This document shows, piece by piece, positions 57,150-64,000 of a stretch of 64,000 nt of DNA. The stretch is from Clostridium sp. (lineage in GTDB: Bacteria > Bacillota > Clostridia > Clostridiales > Clostridiaceae), in assembly GCA_029851835.1 (NCBI GenBank), contig JARKVD010000031.1, positions 1 through 64,000 on the forward strand, written 5' to 3'. The translations under genes and the position numbers were made by a program. Numbering within the stretch: position 1 is the first letter of the stretch; each line of letters begins with the position of its first letter. Below the pieces are notes generated by a model. That model searched no databases. It saw only the letters and a list, made by a program, of their open reading frames with translations, and had not been told where the DNA came from.

Positions 57150-58088
57150 TTACTTTATGCTTATTCCATGCTTAACAGCCTTAACTATATCCTCAGCAGT
57201 TAATCCATAAGCTTTAAGTAATTCTGCCGGCTTACCGCTTTCTCCAAATACATCCTTAATTCCAACTCTCAATACAGGAACTGGACAATTTCCGGTAACA
57301 ACCTCAGCTACCGCTGAACCTAACCCTCCAATAATACTGTGTTCTTCAGCTGTTACAATAACCCCTGTTTCTCTTGCAGCAGAAATTATAGCGGCTTCAT
57401 CTATAGGTTTAATTGTATGCATGTTTATAACTCTTACCTTTATACCTTCTTCTGCTAATACATTAAAGGCTTCTAGTGCAGCATCTACCATAACTCCCGT
57501 TGCAATTATAGTAGCTTCCTTACCTTCTCTTAATGTAACGCCTTTACCAATTTCAAATTTATAATCTTCATTGTCATTAATAACTGTTACTGCGCTTCTT
57601 CCTAATCTTACATAGCAAGGTCCATTATATTTTGCGATAGCTTCAATTGCAGCTTCTGTTTCTATGGCATCACTTGGACTTATAACTACCATATTAGGAA
57701 TACTTCTCATAAGGGAAATATCTTCTACTGACTGGTGAGATGCTCCATCTTCACCAACAGTTATTCCTGCGTGAGTTGCACATACCTTAACATTTAGCTT
57801 TGGGTAACAGATTGAGTTTCTTATTTGCTCAAAAGCTCTTCCAGTTGCAAAAACTGCGAATGTAGAAGCAAAAGGTATTTTACCACAAGCAGCCATACCA
57901 GCTGCAACAGTCATCATGTTTCCTTCTGCGATCCCCATGTTTATAAATCTTTCTGGACATACAGCTTTAAAATCTGCAGTCTTTGTTGATTTTGATAAGT
58001 CTGCATCAAGTACAACTATTTTATCATTTTCCTGTCCGATTCTAGCTAATGCTTTACCATAGGCTTCTCTAGTAGCAATCTTCTTCAT
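57150..58088 (-). CDS. Transketolase, C-terminal subunit
   Basis: A 312-residue protein with the pyrimidine-binding domain (INMGIAEGNMMTVAAGMAACG; THAGITVGEDGASHQSVEDISLMRSIP) and the C-terminal domain (IINMHTIKPIDE-type VRVINMHTIKPID). With the N-terminal subunit it forms a ThDP-dependent transketolase for the pentose phosphate pathway. Its ATG overlaps the last base of the partner gene's stop (TAATG arrangement), so the two are made in equal amounts. A split form is common in clostridia and archaea. Confidence 0.95.
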   Translation of the reverse strand: MKKIATREAYGKALARIGQENDKIVVLDADLSKSTKTADFKAVCPERFINMGIAEGNMMTVAAGMAACGKIPFASTFAVFATGRAFEQIRNSICYPKLNVKVCATHAGITVGEDGASHQSVEDISLMRSIPNMVVISPSDAIETEAAIEAIAKYNGPCYVRLGRSAVTVINDNEDYKFEIGKGVTLREGKEATIIATGVMVDAALEAFNVLAEEGIKVRVINMHTIKPIDEAAIISAARETGVIVTAEEHSIIGGLGSAVAEVVTGNCPVPVLRVGIKDVFGESGKPAELLKAYGLTAEDIVKAVKHGISIK

Positions 58089-58915
58089 TATTCTTCTCCC
58101 CCAATCTCTTTTAATGCCATATCACATTGCTCTTTGCTTGGAGCTGATCCGTGCCATCCGGCTTGATTTTCCATGAAGGATACACCCTTACCTTTAATAG
58201 TTTTACACACTATCATTGTAGGTTTACCTTTAACCTTTTTACCTGCTTCGATTGCATTTTTAATTTCAGTTAAATCATTACCATTTTGAACAAATATTAC
58301 GTTCCATCCAAAAGCAACAAACTTATCTGCTATTGGGTTAGGATTCATAACTTTCTCTATATCTCCATCAATTTGAAGCCCATTAAAATCTACAAAGGCT
58401 GTTAAATTATCTAATTTATAGTGTGCAGCACACATTGCCGCTTCCCAAACTTGCCCTTCTTCTAATTCTCCGTCACCTAATAAAGTATATACTCTATAAT
58501 TTTTCTCATCTAACTTACCTGCTATAGCCATTCCCACTGCAGCTGAAATCCCCTGTCCTAAAGAACCAGTTGACATATCAACTCCTGGGATATAATTCAT
58601 ATTTGGATGACCTTGCAGCATAGCGCCCATTTTTCTTAATTTCATTAATTCTTCCTTATTGAAGAATCCTTTTTCTGCAAGAGCAGCATACAATACTGGC
58701 GCAGCATGACCTTTTGATAATATAAATCTATCTCTATTTGGATCCTTTGGATTATTTATATCTACATTCATCTCATTAAAATATAGTGTTGTAATAATCT
58801 CCACTGATGATAATGATCCACCTGGGTGACCAGATGCAGATTCAGTTACCATTTTTACAATATCTCTTCTAAGAGTCTTTGTTATCTGTTCTAACGATGC
58901 TAATGATTTTTCCAT
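58088..58915 (-). CDS. Transketolase, N-terminal subunit
   Basis: A 275-residue protein carrying the ThDP diphosphate-binding domain. It has SASGHPGGSLSSVEIITTLYF near residue 24, GSLGQGISAAVGMAIAGK, and the metal/ThDP motif GDGELEEGQVWEAAMCA...FVDFNGLQIDG, that is GDG followed by N about 30 residues on. It transfers two-carbon ketol units together with the C-terminal subunit. The ATG follows GGAGGGATAAGTA. The 378-base gap upstream is AT-rich; apart from a terminator near its far end I see nothing in it. Confidence 0.95.
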   Translation of the reverse strand: MEKSLASLEQITKTLRRDIVKMVTESASGHPGGSLSSVEIITTLYFNEMNVDINNPKDPNRDRFILSKGHAAPVLYAALAEKGFFNKEELMKLRKMGAMLQGHPNMNYIPGVDMSTGSLGQGISAAVGMAIAGKLDEKNYRVYTLLGDGELEEGQVWEAAMCAAHYKLDNLTAFVDFNGLQIDGDIEKVMNPNPIADKFVAFGWNVIFVQNGNDLTEIKNAIEAGKKVKGKPTMIVCKTIKGKGVSFMENQAGWHGSAPSKEQCDMALKEIGGEE

Positions 58916-59255
58916 TACTTATCCCTCCAGACTTACTTCTACACTAATTATATCAATTTTTCATATATTCTCAACTATTTTACATCATTTTTTCATAAAA
59001 ATATGACTCTTCTTTACATATGGCATGTACAAATTTCCCTATTAAGTACTATTTTTTAATTAAATATGTACAATAAAATGCTATTATATATATTTTTGCT
59101 ACACATTTTAATATAGTATATTACATTTCTATAATGAATTTATTTGTACAGACTCCAAAATTAACCTCCACCTTCTTTTATTATACGAACCCCATCTTAA
59201 ATACAAAAACCCCCTTAAACTACTTTAGTTACCATTAATAAAAATGCATAAAAAA

Positions 59256-59282
59256 ATGGAAGATAACCTTGTTATCCTCCAT
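59256..59282 (-). terminator. Intrinsic terminator of mazF
   Basis: ATGGAGGATAAC-AAG-GTTATCTTCCAT followed by U6 on the minus strand, 11 bases after the toxin gene stop. Confidence 0.92.
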
Positions 59283-59293
59283 GCAATATATAC

Positions 59294-59647
59294 TTATCCT
59301 TTTAAATCAAGACTAATTCTTAGAGCTATGTCAACCTTTATCATATCTTCATCAGTCATATGACCTATTCTCTCTTTTAGTCTCCTTTTATCTAAAGTTC
59401 TAACCTGTTCTAGCAAAACTACTGAATCTTTATTTAACCCATATTCCTCTGAGGAAATTTCCACATGCGTGGGAAGTTTTGCCTTATTGATTTGAGAGGT
59501 TATGGCTGCTACAATTACAGTTGGGCTATATCTATTTCCAACATCATTTTGTATAATGATTACTGGTCTTATACCGCCTTGTTCAGACCCAACTACCGGA
59601 CTTAAGTCCGCATAAAATATATCCCCTCTCTTTATAATAGTTGTCAT
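59294..59647 (-). CDS. mazF: MazF/NdoA-type endoribonuclease toxin
   Basis: A 117-residue PemK/MazF protein. [29 protein letters not shown] at the N-terminus contains the family Arg/Gly/Gly-Ile-Arg-Pro-Val signature, and AAITSQ and [20 protein letters not shown] follow in order. It cuts mRNA (in Bacillus at UACAU) when released from its antitoxin. It is next to alr as in Bacillus, where ndoAI-ndoA follow alr. The ATG lies 15 bases after the partner gene. Confidence 0.95.
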   Translation of the reverse strand: MTTIIKRGDIFYADLSPVVGSEQGGIRPVIIIQNDVGNRYSPTVIVAAITSQINKAKLPTHVEISSEEYGLNKDSVVLLEQVRTLDKRRLKERIGHMTDEDMIKVDIALRISLDLKG

Positions 59648-59662
59648 TAGGCATTCACTCTC

Positions 59663-59935
59663 CTAAAGGCTAGCTTCGTATTCTTTCAAATCATCAATAT
59701 AGCTCTCAAAGCCGTACTCTGATAATTCTAAGTTAAGTTCTTTCATAGCTAAATACCCTTGCTTCATACAATCGATATAGCTATTGCTCATTTCGCCCTT
59801 ACTATATTCTATTCCACAATGGTCAATTAATTTACTACTTTTTTTATATTGTTTTAAAGCTTCTGAATAACTTTCATAAACCTCACTAGAAAAACTACAT
59901 TTCGAACCTAGAGCCATCTTTTTTGAGCTAAACAT
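59663..59935 (-). CDS. Probable antitoxin partner of MazF (unusual sequence)
   Basis: A 90-residue acidic, helical protein. It sits in the antitoxin position directly before mazF and after alr. It lacks an obvious ribbon-helix-helix start; the visible elements are a Ser-rich N-terminus (MFSSKKMALGSKCSFSSEVY) and an acidic C-terminus (YGFESYIDDLKEYEASL) that could bind MazF. I use the ATG 11 bases after GGAGG; an upstream TTG would add ten residues. The antitoxin role is inferred from position only. Confidence 0.65.
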   Translation of the reverse strand: MFSSKKMALGSKCSFSSEVYESYSEALKQYKKSSKLIDHCGIEYSKGEMSNSYIDCMKQGYLAMKELNLELSEYGFESYIDDLKEYEASL

Positions 59936-60059
59936 GGGTTTTTTTACCTCCAACTTAAATAACAACTATATGTACACTTCAATTATAATTGATTAATTGC
60001 TGCTATGTCAAAGAAATTATACCCATTTCTACTTTTTTCAACAATTTATACGGCGTTGA

Positions 60060-61223
60060 TTATACATAATTCTTTATATTGACTATATTCCCATCCTTTT
60101 TATACACTCTCGGTACCCTTTTACTTATGTTACAAACAATTTCATAGCTTATGGTGCCTATTGCATCAGCGATATCATCTGCACTTATACTATTTCCAAA
60201 TTCATCTTCTCCAATAAACGTAACTTCGCTTCCAAGCTTTACATCTGGAATATCTGTTACATCTATCATACATTGATCCATGCAAATTCTTCCTACAATT
60301 GGGGCAAAGGCTCCATTTATGATTACCTTTCCTTTACCTGTTAACTGCCTCGGTAATCCATCTGCATATCCAATCGGCAATGTGGCAATTTTACTTTCTC
60401 TTTCTGTTGTAAATACTCTGCCATAGCTTATACTCCTGCCACTCTCCAAAGTCTTCAAATGAACAATTGTGGATTTTAAACTCATCACAGGTTTTAAATT
60501 AACTTTGGTTTTGTCCACATCCTTAGATGGGTAGTATCCATATAGCATTATTCCTGCTCTTACGCCATTATATTCAAGATTTGGAAAATCTATTACTCCT
60601 GCACTATTGCTCACATGCTTATACTTAATATTTACGTCAAGTTGTTTTAAATATTCATCAAAATCATCAAAACGTTTTATCTGAAGAAAAGTAAATTCTT
60701 TATTCTTTTCATCGGCCGAAGCAAAATGTGTAAACATACCTGCAATTTCTATCCCTGGAAGCTTAGATATCTTTTTTACTTCCACAGCTTCTTCTGCTGT
60801 TGCTAAAAAACCAATTCTACTCATACCTGTATCAACAGCAATATGGATTTTAGCTTTTGTATTTTTCTTTACTGCTACTTTTGATAGTGCCTCTGCATCA
60901 TCGTAGGAATATATCGTCTGCTCTATGTCAAAATCAATAATTTCATCATAAAAATCGTGGGCAGTATATCCAAGTATCACTATTGGTGCCTTTAATCCAT
61001 TTTTCCTCAGCTCAATTGCTTCAGTAATTACTGCAACAGCAAACCTAGAAACCCCATTTTCCAATAGTGTTTTATATATATCAACTGCACAATGTCCATA
61101 AGCATCAGCCTTTATGACTCCAATTACCTCTCTACCATTAGAAACTCTAATTACTTCTTTAATATTATTTTCTAAGGCATTTAAATCTATTTCTGCCCAA
61201 GTTGTTCTCAACTTGTGAACCAT
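60060..61223 (-). CDS. alr: Alanine racemase
   Basis: A 387-residue PLP enzyme interconverting L- and D-alanine for peptidoglycan, and in spore-formers affecting germination. The PLP lysine is in GVIKADAYGHCAVD (residues 36-49). The barrel continues with AVDTGMSRIGF, HVSNSAGVIDFP and GVRAGIMLYGYYPS, and the second-site Tyr region lies near RSISYGRVF. CMDQCMIDVTD is in the C-terminal beta domain. Neighbours are a GerS-like gene upstream and the mazEF-like pair downstream. Confidence 0.97.
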   Translation of the reverse strand: MVHKLRTTWAEIDLNALENNIKEVIRVSNGREVIGVIKADAYGHCAVDIYKTLLENGVSRFAVAVITEAIELRKNGLKAPIVILGYTAHDFYDEIIDFDIEQTIYSYDDAEALSKVAVKKNTKAKIHIAVDTGMSRIGFLATAEEAVEVKKISKLPGIEIAGMFTHFASADEKNKEFTFLQIKRFDDFDEYLKQLDVNIKYKHVSNSAGVIDFPNLEYNGVRAGIMLYGYYPSKDVDKTKVNLKPVMSLKSTIVHLKTLESGRSISYGRVFTTERESKIATLPIGYADGLPRQLTGKGKVIINGAFAPIVGRICMDQCMIDVTDIPDVKLGSEVTFIGEDEFGNSISADDIADAIGTISYEIVCNISKRVPRVYKKDGNIVNIKNYV

Positions 61224-61265
61224 ACTCTTTCCACCTCTTATAAGTCATTGATAATCATACTCCTA

Positions 61266-61892
61266 CTAAAAATCTATATTCATATCACTCTTTTTATCTG
61301 TCCACTCAAAGTTTTTGTAATTATATATTACTCTTTCATTATGCTTATTATCATAAATTATTATCTTGCTAGGTTTATATTCTGCAATATCATAATACAT
61401 ACTTCCTTCATATAAGTTATTATTACTTCCTGGAATTAATGTTGTTATTATAAAATACTCTTTATCATTTATAACTTCTTTTTGGAACTTTAATTCCTCA
61501 TTAGTATATATTAAACCTATGTATTCTCCAATAAATCCATACTTAAATACTTCATCAAAATCCTTATCAAGAGTATATCGCCTTTCACTATTGTTATCCT
61601 TGACCTCAATGTCATCACCTTTAAAAATAAAAGATCTTTCATCGCTTAAATCTAACCTATATCCAAAATCCTTAACATATTTCTGTGTTCCCTCATATAC
61701 GTTGGTTTCCTTATCATTGATAACCTTAATAGTAACCTGACTAGTATATCCCTTAATTTCGCTTAAAAGCTCAATAACGTTATCTTCATCTGAAACACTC
61801 TTATTTTTCAATTTAACAAATAATGTTCCAAAAATTAAAACTATGCCAACTGCTACAATAACCACTAGTGTAATAATATTTTTCTTTTTCAT
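61266..61892 (-). CDS. GerS-like, LolA-fold membrane-anchored protein
   Basis: A 208-residue protein with an N-terminal membrane anchor (IITLVVIVAVGIVLIFGTLFV) and an outer beta-rich domain with repeated amphipathic strands (EGTQKYVKDFGYRLDLSDER; SMYYDIAEYKPSKIIIYD) in the manner of LolA/LppX-type proteins. No lipobox Cys is seen, unlike C. difficile GerS. The gene is directly upstream of alr, the same order as gerS-alr2 in C. difficile, so a role in spore cortex or germination is inferred from synteny. The gap to alr is 42 bases. Confidence 0.65.
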   Translation of the reverse strand: MKKKNIITLVVIVAVGIVLIFGTLFVKLKNKSVSDEDNVIELLSEIKGYTSQVTIKVINDKETNVYEGTQKYVKDFGYRLDLSDERSFIFKGDDIEVKDNNSERRYTLDKDFDEVFKYGFIGEYIGLIYTNEELKFQKEVINDKEYFIITTLIPGSNNNLYEGSMYYDIAEYKPSKIIIYDNKHNERVIYNYKNFEWTDKKSDMNIDF

Positions 61893-62040
61893 AAATGCCT
61901 CCCAAAATCTTAATACACTATATGTTTATTATATGTAATCTTAGTTAATAACCTATACAATTATAATTTACTTTAAATAAAAGTATTTAATTCATAAAAT
62001 AAAGATTTTCCTTAATTATTCTTATGTAATAAGGCTTTTA

Positions 62041-62946
62041 TTATACTTTTCCTTCTATGATTTCATATATACCAAATGGTAATTCATTTATGATATGAGT
62101 TGCATTTACACAAAACATACTTTCTGCTAGTCTATCGCCACAATAACCATGAATATATGCACTAATATATGTTGCTTCTAAAGGCTCATATCCCTGTGCT
62201 ATAAAAGACGCAATAATTCCTGTTAAAGTATCTCCCATACCACCTGATGCCATAGCACTATTTCCAGAAGAGTTTTCATATACACTCTCTCCATCAGTTA
62301 TAATTGTTCGATGATCCTTTAGCAACACTATTACATCATGTTCCTTTGCAAATTTCCTCGCAACTTCAACTTTATTAGCTTTTATTTCATCTATTGATAA
62401 ACCAGTTAATCTAGCAATTTCTCCATAGTGAGGAGTAAGTATTATTGCATTATTTTTTCTCTCTAGTATTTCTAATCTTTCTTGTAAAACATTAATTCCA
62501 TCTGCATCAATTACAATAGGACATTCCGCATTTTCAATAGTATTCTTAACCACATTTAATGTTAATTTACTTACTCCCATACCTGGACCTATAGCAATGC
62601 AATTAGATTTAACCATGATATTTCCAATTTTATCACTTTGTTCAAAATTTATAGTCATAGCTTCAGTTAATTTAATACTCATTATTTCCTGAATTTCCTT
62701 CGGTACACAAAGAGTAACTAAACCGGCTCCGCTTCTTACCGCAGCTTGCGCTGTCAAATACGCAGCACCAACAAACCCCATAGATCCTGCAATTACCAAC
62801 ACCTGTCCGTAATCACCTTTATATGAGTTTTGCTTTCTTTTTTCAATTGTATTTCTCACCATTCCAAAGTCTACTTCCATAGGCTTATGTCTGAACCCAA
62901 TAAAGCTTAGTTTATTACTTTTAAATTTTTCAAAAGAATTCTCCAA
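62041..62946 (-). CDS. nnrD: ADP/ATP-dependent NAD(P)H-hydrate dehydratase
   Basis: A 301-residue ribokinase-like enzyme that repairs hydrated NAD(P)H. It shows GDYGQVLVIAGSMGFVGAAYLTAQAAVRSGAGLVT near residue 45, AIGPGMGVS, VIDADGINVL, LTPHYGEIARL, and the catalytic GGMGDTLTGIIASFIAQG near residue 230. The NnrE epimerase half usually fused to it is absent, with a short unrelated N-terminal extension instead. A TTG start follows AGGAGGTATAACC, two bases after acpS ends. No nnrE is in the window. Confidence 0.93.
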   Translation of the reverse strand: MENSFEKFKSNKLSFIGFRHKPMEVDFGMVRNTIEKRKQNSYKGDYGQVLVIAGSMGFVGAAYLTAQAAVRSGAGLVTLCVPKEIQEIMSIKLTEAMTINFEQSDKIGNIMVKSNCIAIGPGMGVSKLTLNVVKNTIENAECPIVIDADGINVLQERLEILERKNNAIILTPHYGEIARLTGLSIDEIKANKVEVARKFAKEHDVIVLLKDHRTIITDGESVYENSSGNSAMASGGMGDTLTGIIASFIAQGYEPLEATYISAYIHGYCGDRLAESMFCVNATHIINELPFGIYEIIEGKV

Positions 62947-62948
62947 GG

Positions 62949-63323
62949 TTATACCTCCTCAAGTACAGCATATGCAATGGCATTATCCTCTCCATGTGAA
63001 ATACTAAGATGTATATTAGTATTTCCTGTTTTATTGGCAATGACCCTTGCTTTTCCTTTTAATGTGACTATAGGTTTCCCAAGAGTAGAACTCTCAATTA
63101 TTATATCTCTGAATGAAAAACCTCTAAATCCAGTACCTAAAGCCTTTGATACTGCTTCTTTTGCAGCAAACCGTCCAGCCACATATTCTGGCCTAAGTTT
63201 TCGACTTTTAAGATATTCTATCTCATTTACAGTAAATATCTTTTCTAAGAATCCATTATTTTTATCTAATATTTCCTTTATTCGTCTTATCTCAACAATA
63301 TCTACTCCAACACCTAATATCAC
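62949..63323 (-). CDS. acpS: Holo-[acyl-carrier-protein] synthase
   Basis: A 124-residue enzyme adding 4'-phosphopantetheine to apo-ACP. It has the GVDIVEIRRI start with the Mg-binding Asp, FAAKEAVSKALGTG (Glu and Lys of the active site) near residue 53, and the C-terminal HLSISHGEDNAIAYAV. Length is normal. The ribosome-binding site and start of nnrD lie at its end. Order acpS-nnrD and then alr nearby equals many Firmicutes. Confidence 0.97.
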   Translation of the reverse strand: MILGVGVDIVEIRRIKEILDKNNGFLEKIFTVNEIEYLKSRKLRPEYVAGRFAAKEAVSKALGTGFRGFSFRDIIIESSTLGKPIVTLKGKARVIANKTGNTNIHLSISHGEDNAIAYAVLEEV

Positions 63324-63432
63324 CCTTATCCCCCCTTCCTACTTAAGATATTTATTATTCTATATTCTATCATAAAAATAAATTATATAACATACCTTTT
63401 ACATATTTTTCCTTTTAATGATTTAAATATTG

Positions 63433-63466
63433 AAAAGGCGAGATTGATAATTTATCTCGCCTTTTT
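63433..63466 (-). terminator. Intrinsic terminator
   Basis: AAAAGGCGAGAT and ATCTCGCCTTTT are perfect arms, with U/A tracts on both sides. It lies between acpS and the next minus-strand gene and ends the latter. Confidence 0.92.
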
Positions 63467-63477
63467 ATCTGTTACCT

Positions 63478-63837
63478 TTATACAGTTACTTTATCAAATT
63501 GAGCATATAGTTCTTTATCAAAATCCTTATAATATTCATCAATCAACTCTTCTGCAATATCCATTAAATGTATTGGTGAAACCATATTCTTTTCTAGCAT
63601 GTGTAAAAATTTACTTCCTTTATACTTATAGGGACTAATATACTTAATTTCCTCCCTCGAAGCTTGTACAATTTTATCGTTGTCTTTTACTTTGCCCTCA
63701 ACCTCAACTCCGTAAGCTTTGATACAACAAATCTCACCATTACTTTCTAATTGTAAGTCTCGTTGTACTAATCTATAAATATATTCTAGATTTGCTCCAT
63801 CATAATCACAATTACATCTTAAAGTTTCAATTACCAT
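63478..63837 (-). CDS. Conserved protein, DUF6514-like
   Basis: A 119-residue soluble protein. The N-terminal half is YIYRLVQRDLQLESNGEICC with a YGVEVEGKV strand. The C-terminal part runs ISPYKYKGSKFLHMLEKNMVSPIHLMDIAEEL. From memory this pattern, found near acpS in clostridia, is DUF6514; I could not check it. Function unknown. I use the ATG giving MVIETLRCN after GGGGGCGGTAGT; the longer in-frame start would add a hydrophobic 15-residue stretch. Confidence 0.65.
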   Translation of the reverse strand: MVIETLRCNCDYDGANLEYIYRLVQRDLQLESNGEICCIKAYGVEVEGKVKDNDKIVQASREEIKYISPYKYKGSKFLHMLEKNMVSPIHLMDIAEELIDEYYKDFDKELYAQFDKVTV

Positions 63838-63917
63838 ACTACCGCCCCCAATAATAAAATTTCCCACCAGCAAATAAACCATTGTTTTATAATTGAAATT
63901 GTATCACTTTAAATAAA

Positions 63918-63980
63918 AATAAAGTGTAAATTCTTGTAGATTAAATTAATTATATTCCGCCTATAAATTTACACTTTATT
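63918..63980. terminator. Long inverted repeat near the window end
   Basis: AATAAAGTGTAAATT and AATTTACACTTTATT are perfect 15-base arms around a 33-base loop. Likely a terminator for a gene beyond the window; the edge prevents a firm call. Confidence 0.55.
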
Positions 63981-64000
63981 TCTTAATGCTCTTTAATATT

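Noticed and set aside
1-64000. CRISPR arrays, tRNA or rRNA genes, prophage modules and replication origins.
   Set aside because: I looked on both strands for regularly spaced repeats, tRNA-like T-loops, rRNA segments and phage structural genes, and saw none that I could support.

Overview
The window is AT-rich, uses Gram-positive ribosome-binding sites (AGGAGG-type) and carries gene sets typical of a spore-forming Clostridium (Clostridiaceae): rapZ-yvcK-whiA, pfkA-pyk next to dnaE, a split transketolase, a BFD-like protein pair, DUF1540 proteins and an alr gene next to a GerS-like gene. No species name can be read from the sequence. Almost all genes lie on the minus strand, so gene order below is given from low to high coordinates but transcription mostly runs from high to low.

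Region 1 (1-12.5 kb) is metabolic and transport: a short-chain fatty acid permease (AtoE), a small charged coiled-coil protein, two tandem [2Fe-2S] BFD-like mini-proteins, a ferritin-like protein, two lineage-specific proteins, a YitT membrane protein divergent from a MocR-type regulator, an NCS2 nucleobase permease with a structured leader, an APC amino acid permease, CutC and a YczE-like membrane protein. Region 2 (12.5-20.1 kb) holds an IS-end-like 50-bp palindrome, rlmD with an in-frame duplicated 3' end, a DUF1540 protein, pyk, pfkA, and a class II lysyl-tRNA synthetase under a T-box. Region 3 (20.1-26.8 kb) looks accessory: an Old Yellow Enzyme-type flavoprotein divergent from a MarR regulator with two matching palindromes, mobile-element debris, a two-gene chromate transporter, a broken XRE regulator and two YcxB-like membrane proteins.

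Region 4 (26.8-32.6 kb) is the most unusual part. dnaE, the replicative polymerase alpha subunit, is cut into three exons by two self-splicing introns of different classes. The first is a 522-bp group I intron with only a 67-codon remnant ORF. The second is a 1667-bp group II intron whose domain IV carries a LAGLIDADG endonuclease frame, interrupted by one in-frame TGA, where a reverse transcriptase would be expected. Removing both introns restores exactly 1188 codons, with the junctions FER/FLNPERVSMPD and YQ/EQVMQIVRD. Both introns must be removed for the cell to make polymerase.

Region 5 (32.6-64 kb) is a dense housekeeping stretch: sortase D, a Dabb protein, an SpxR/YtoI-like regulator, whiA, yvcK, rapZ, an aminotransferase, murB, uvrC, a PBP/FtsW-RodA/FHA cell-wall cluster, uvrA, uvrB, a MinJ-like PDZ protein, ctpA, ftsX, ftsE, the split transketolase, a MazF-type toxin with its partner, alr with a GerS-like gene, nnrD and acpS. 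At least two families of dispersed intergenic repeats occur through the window: a double-hairpin element and a MITE-like element with inverted ends.
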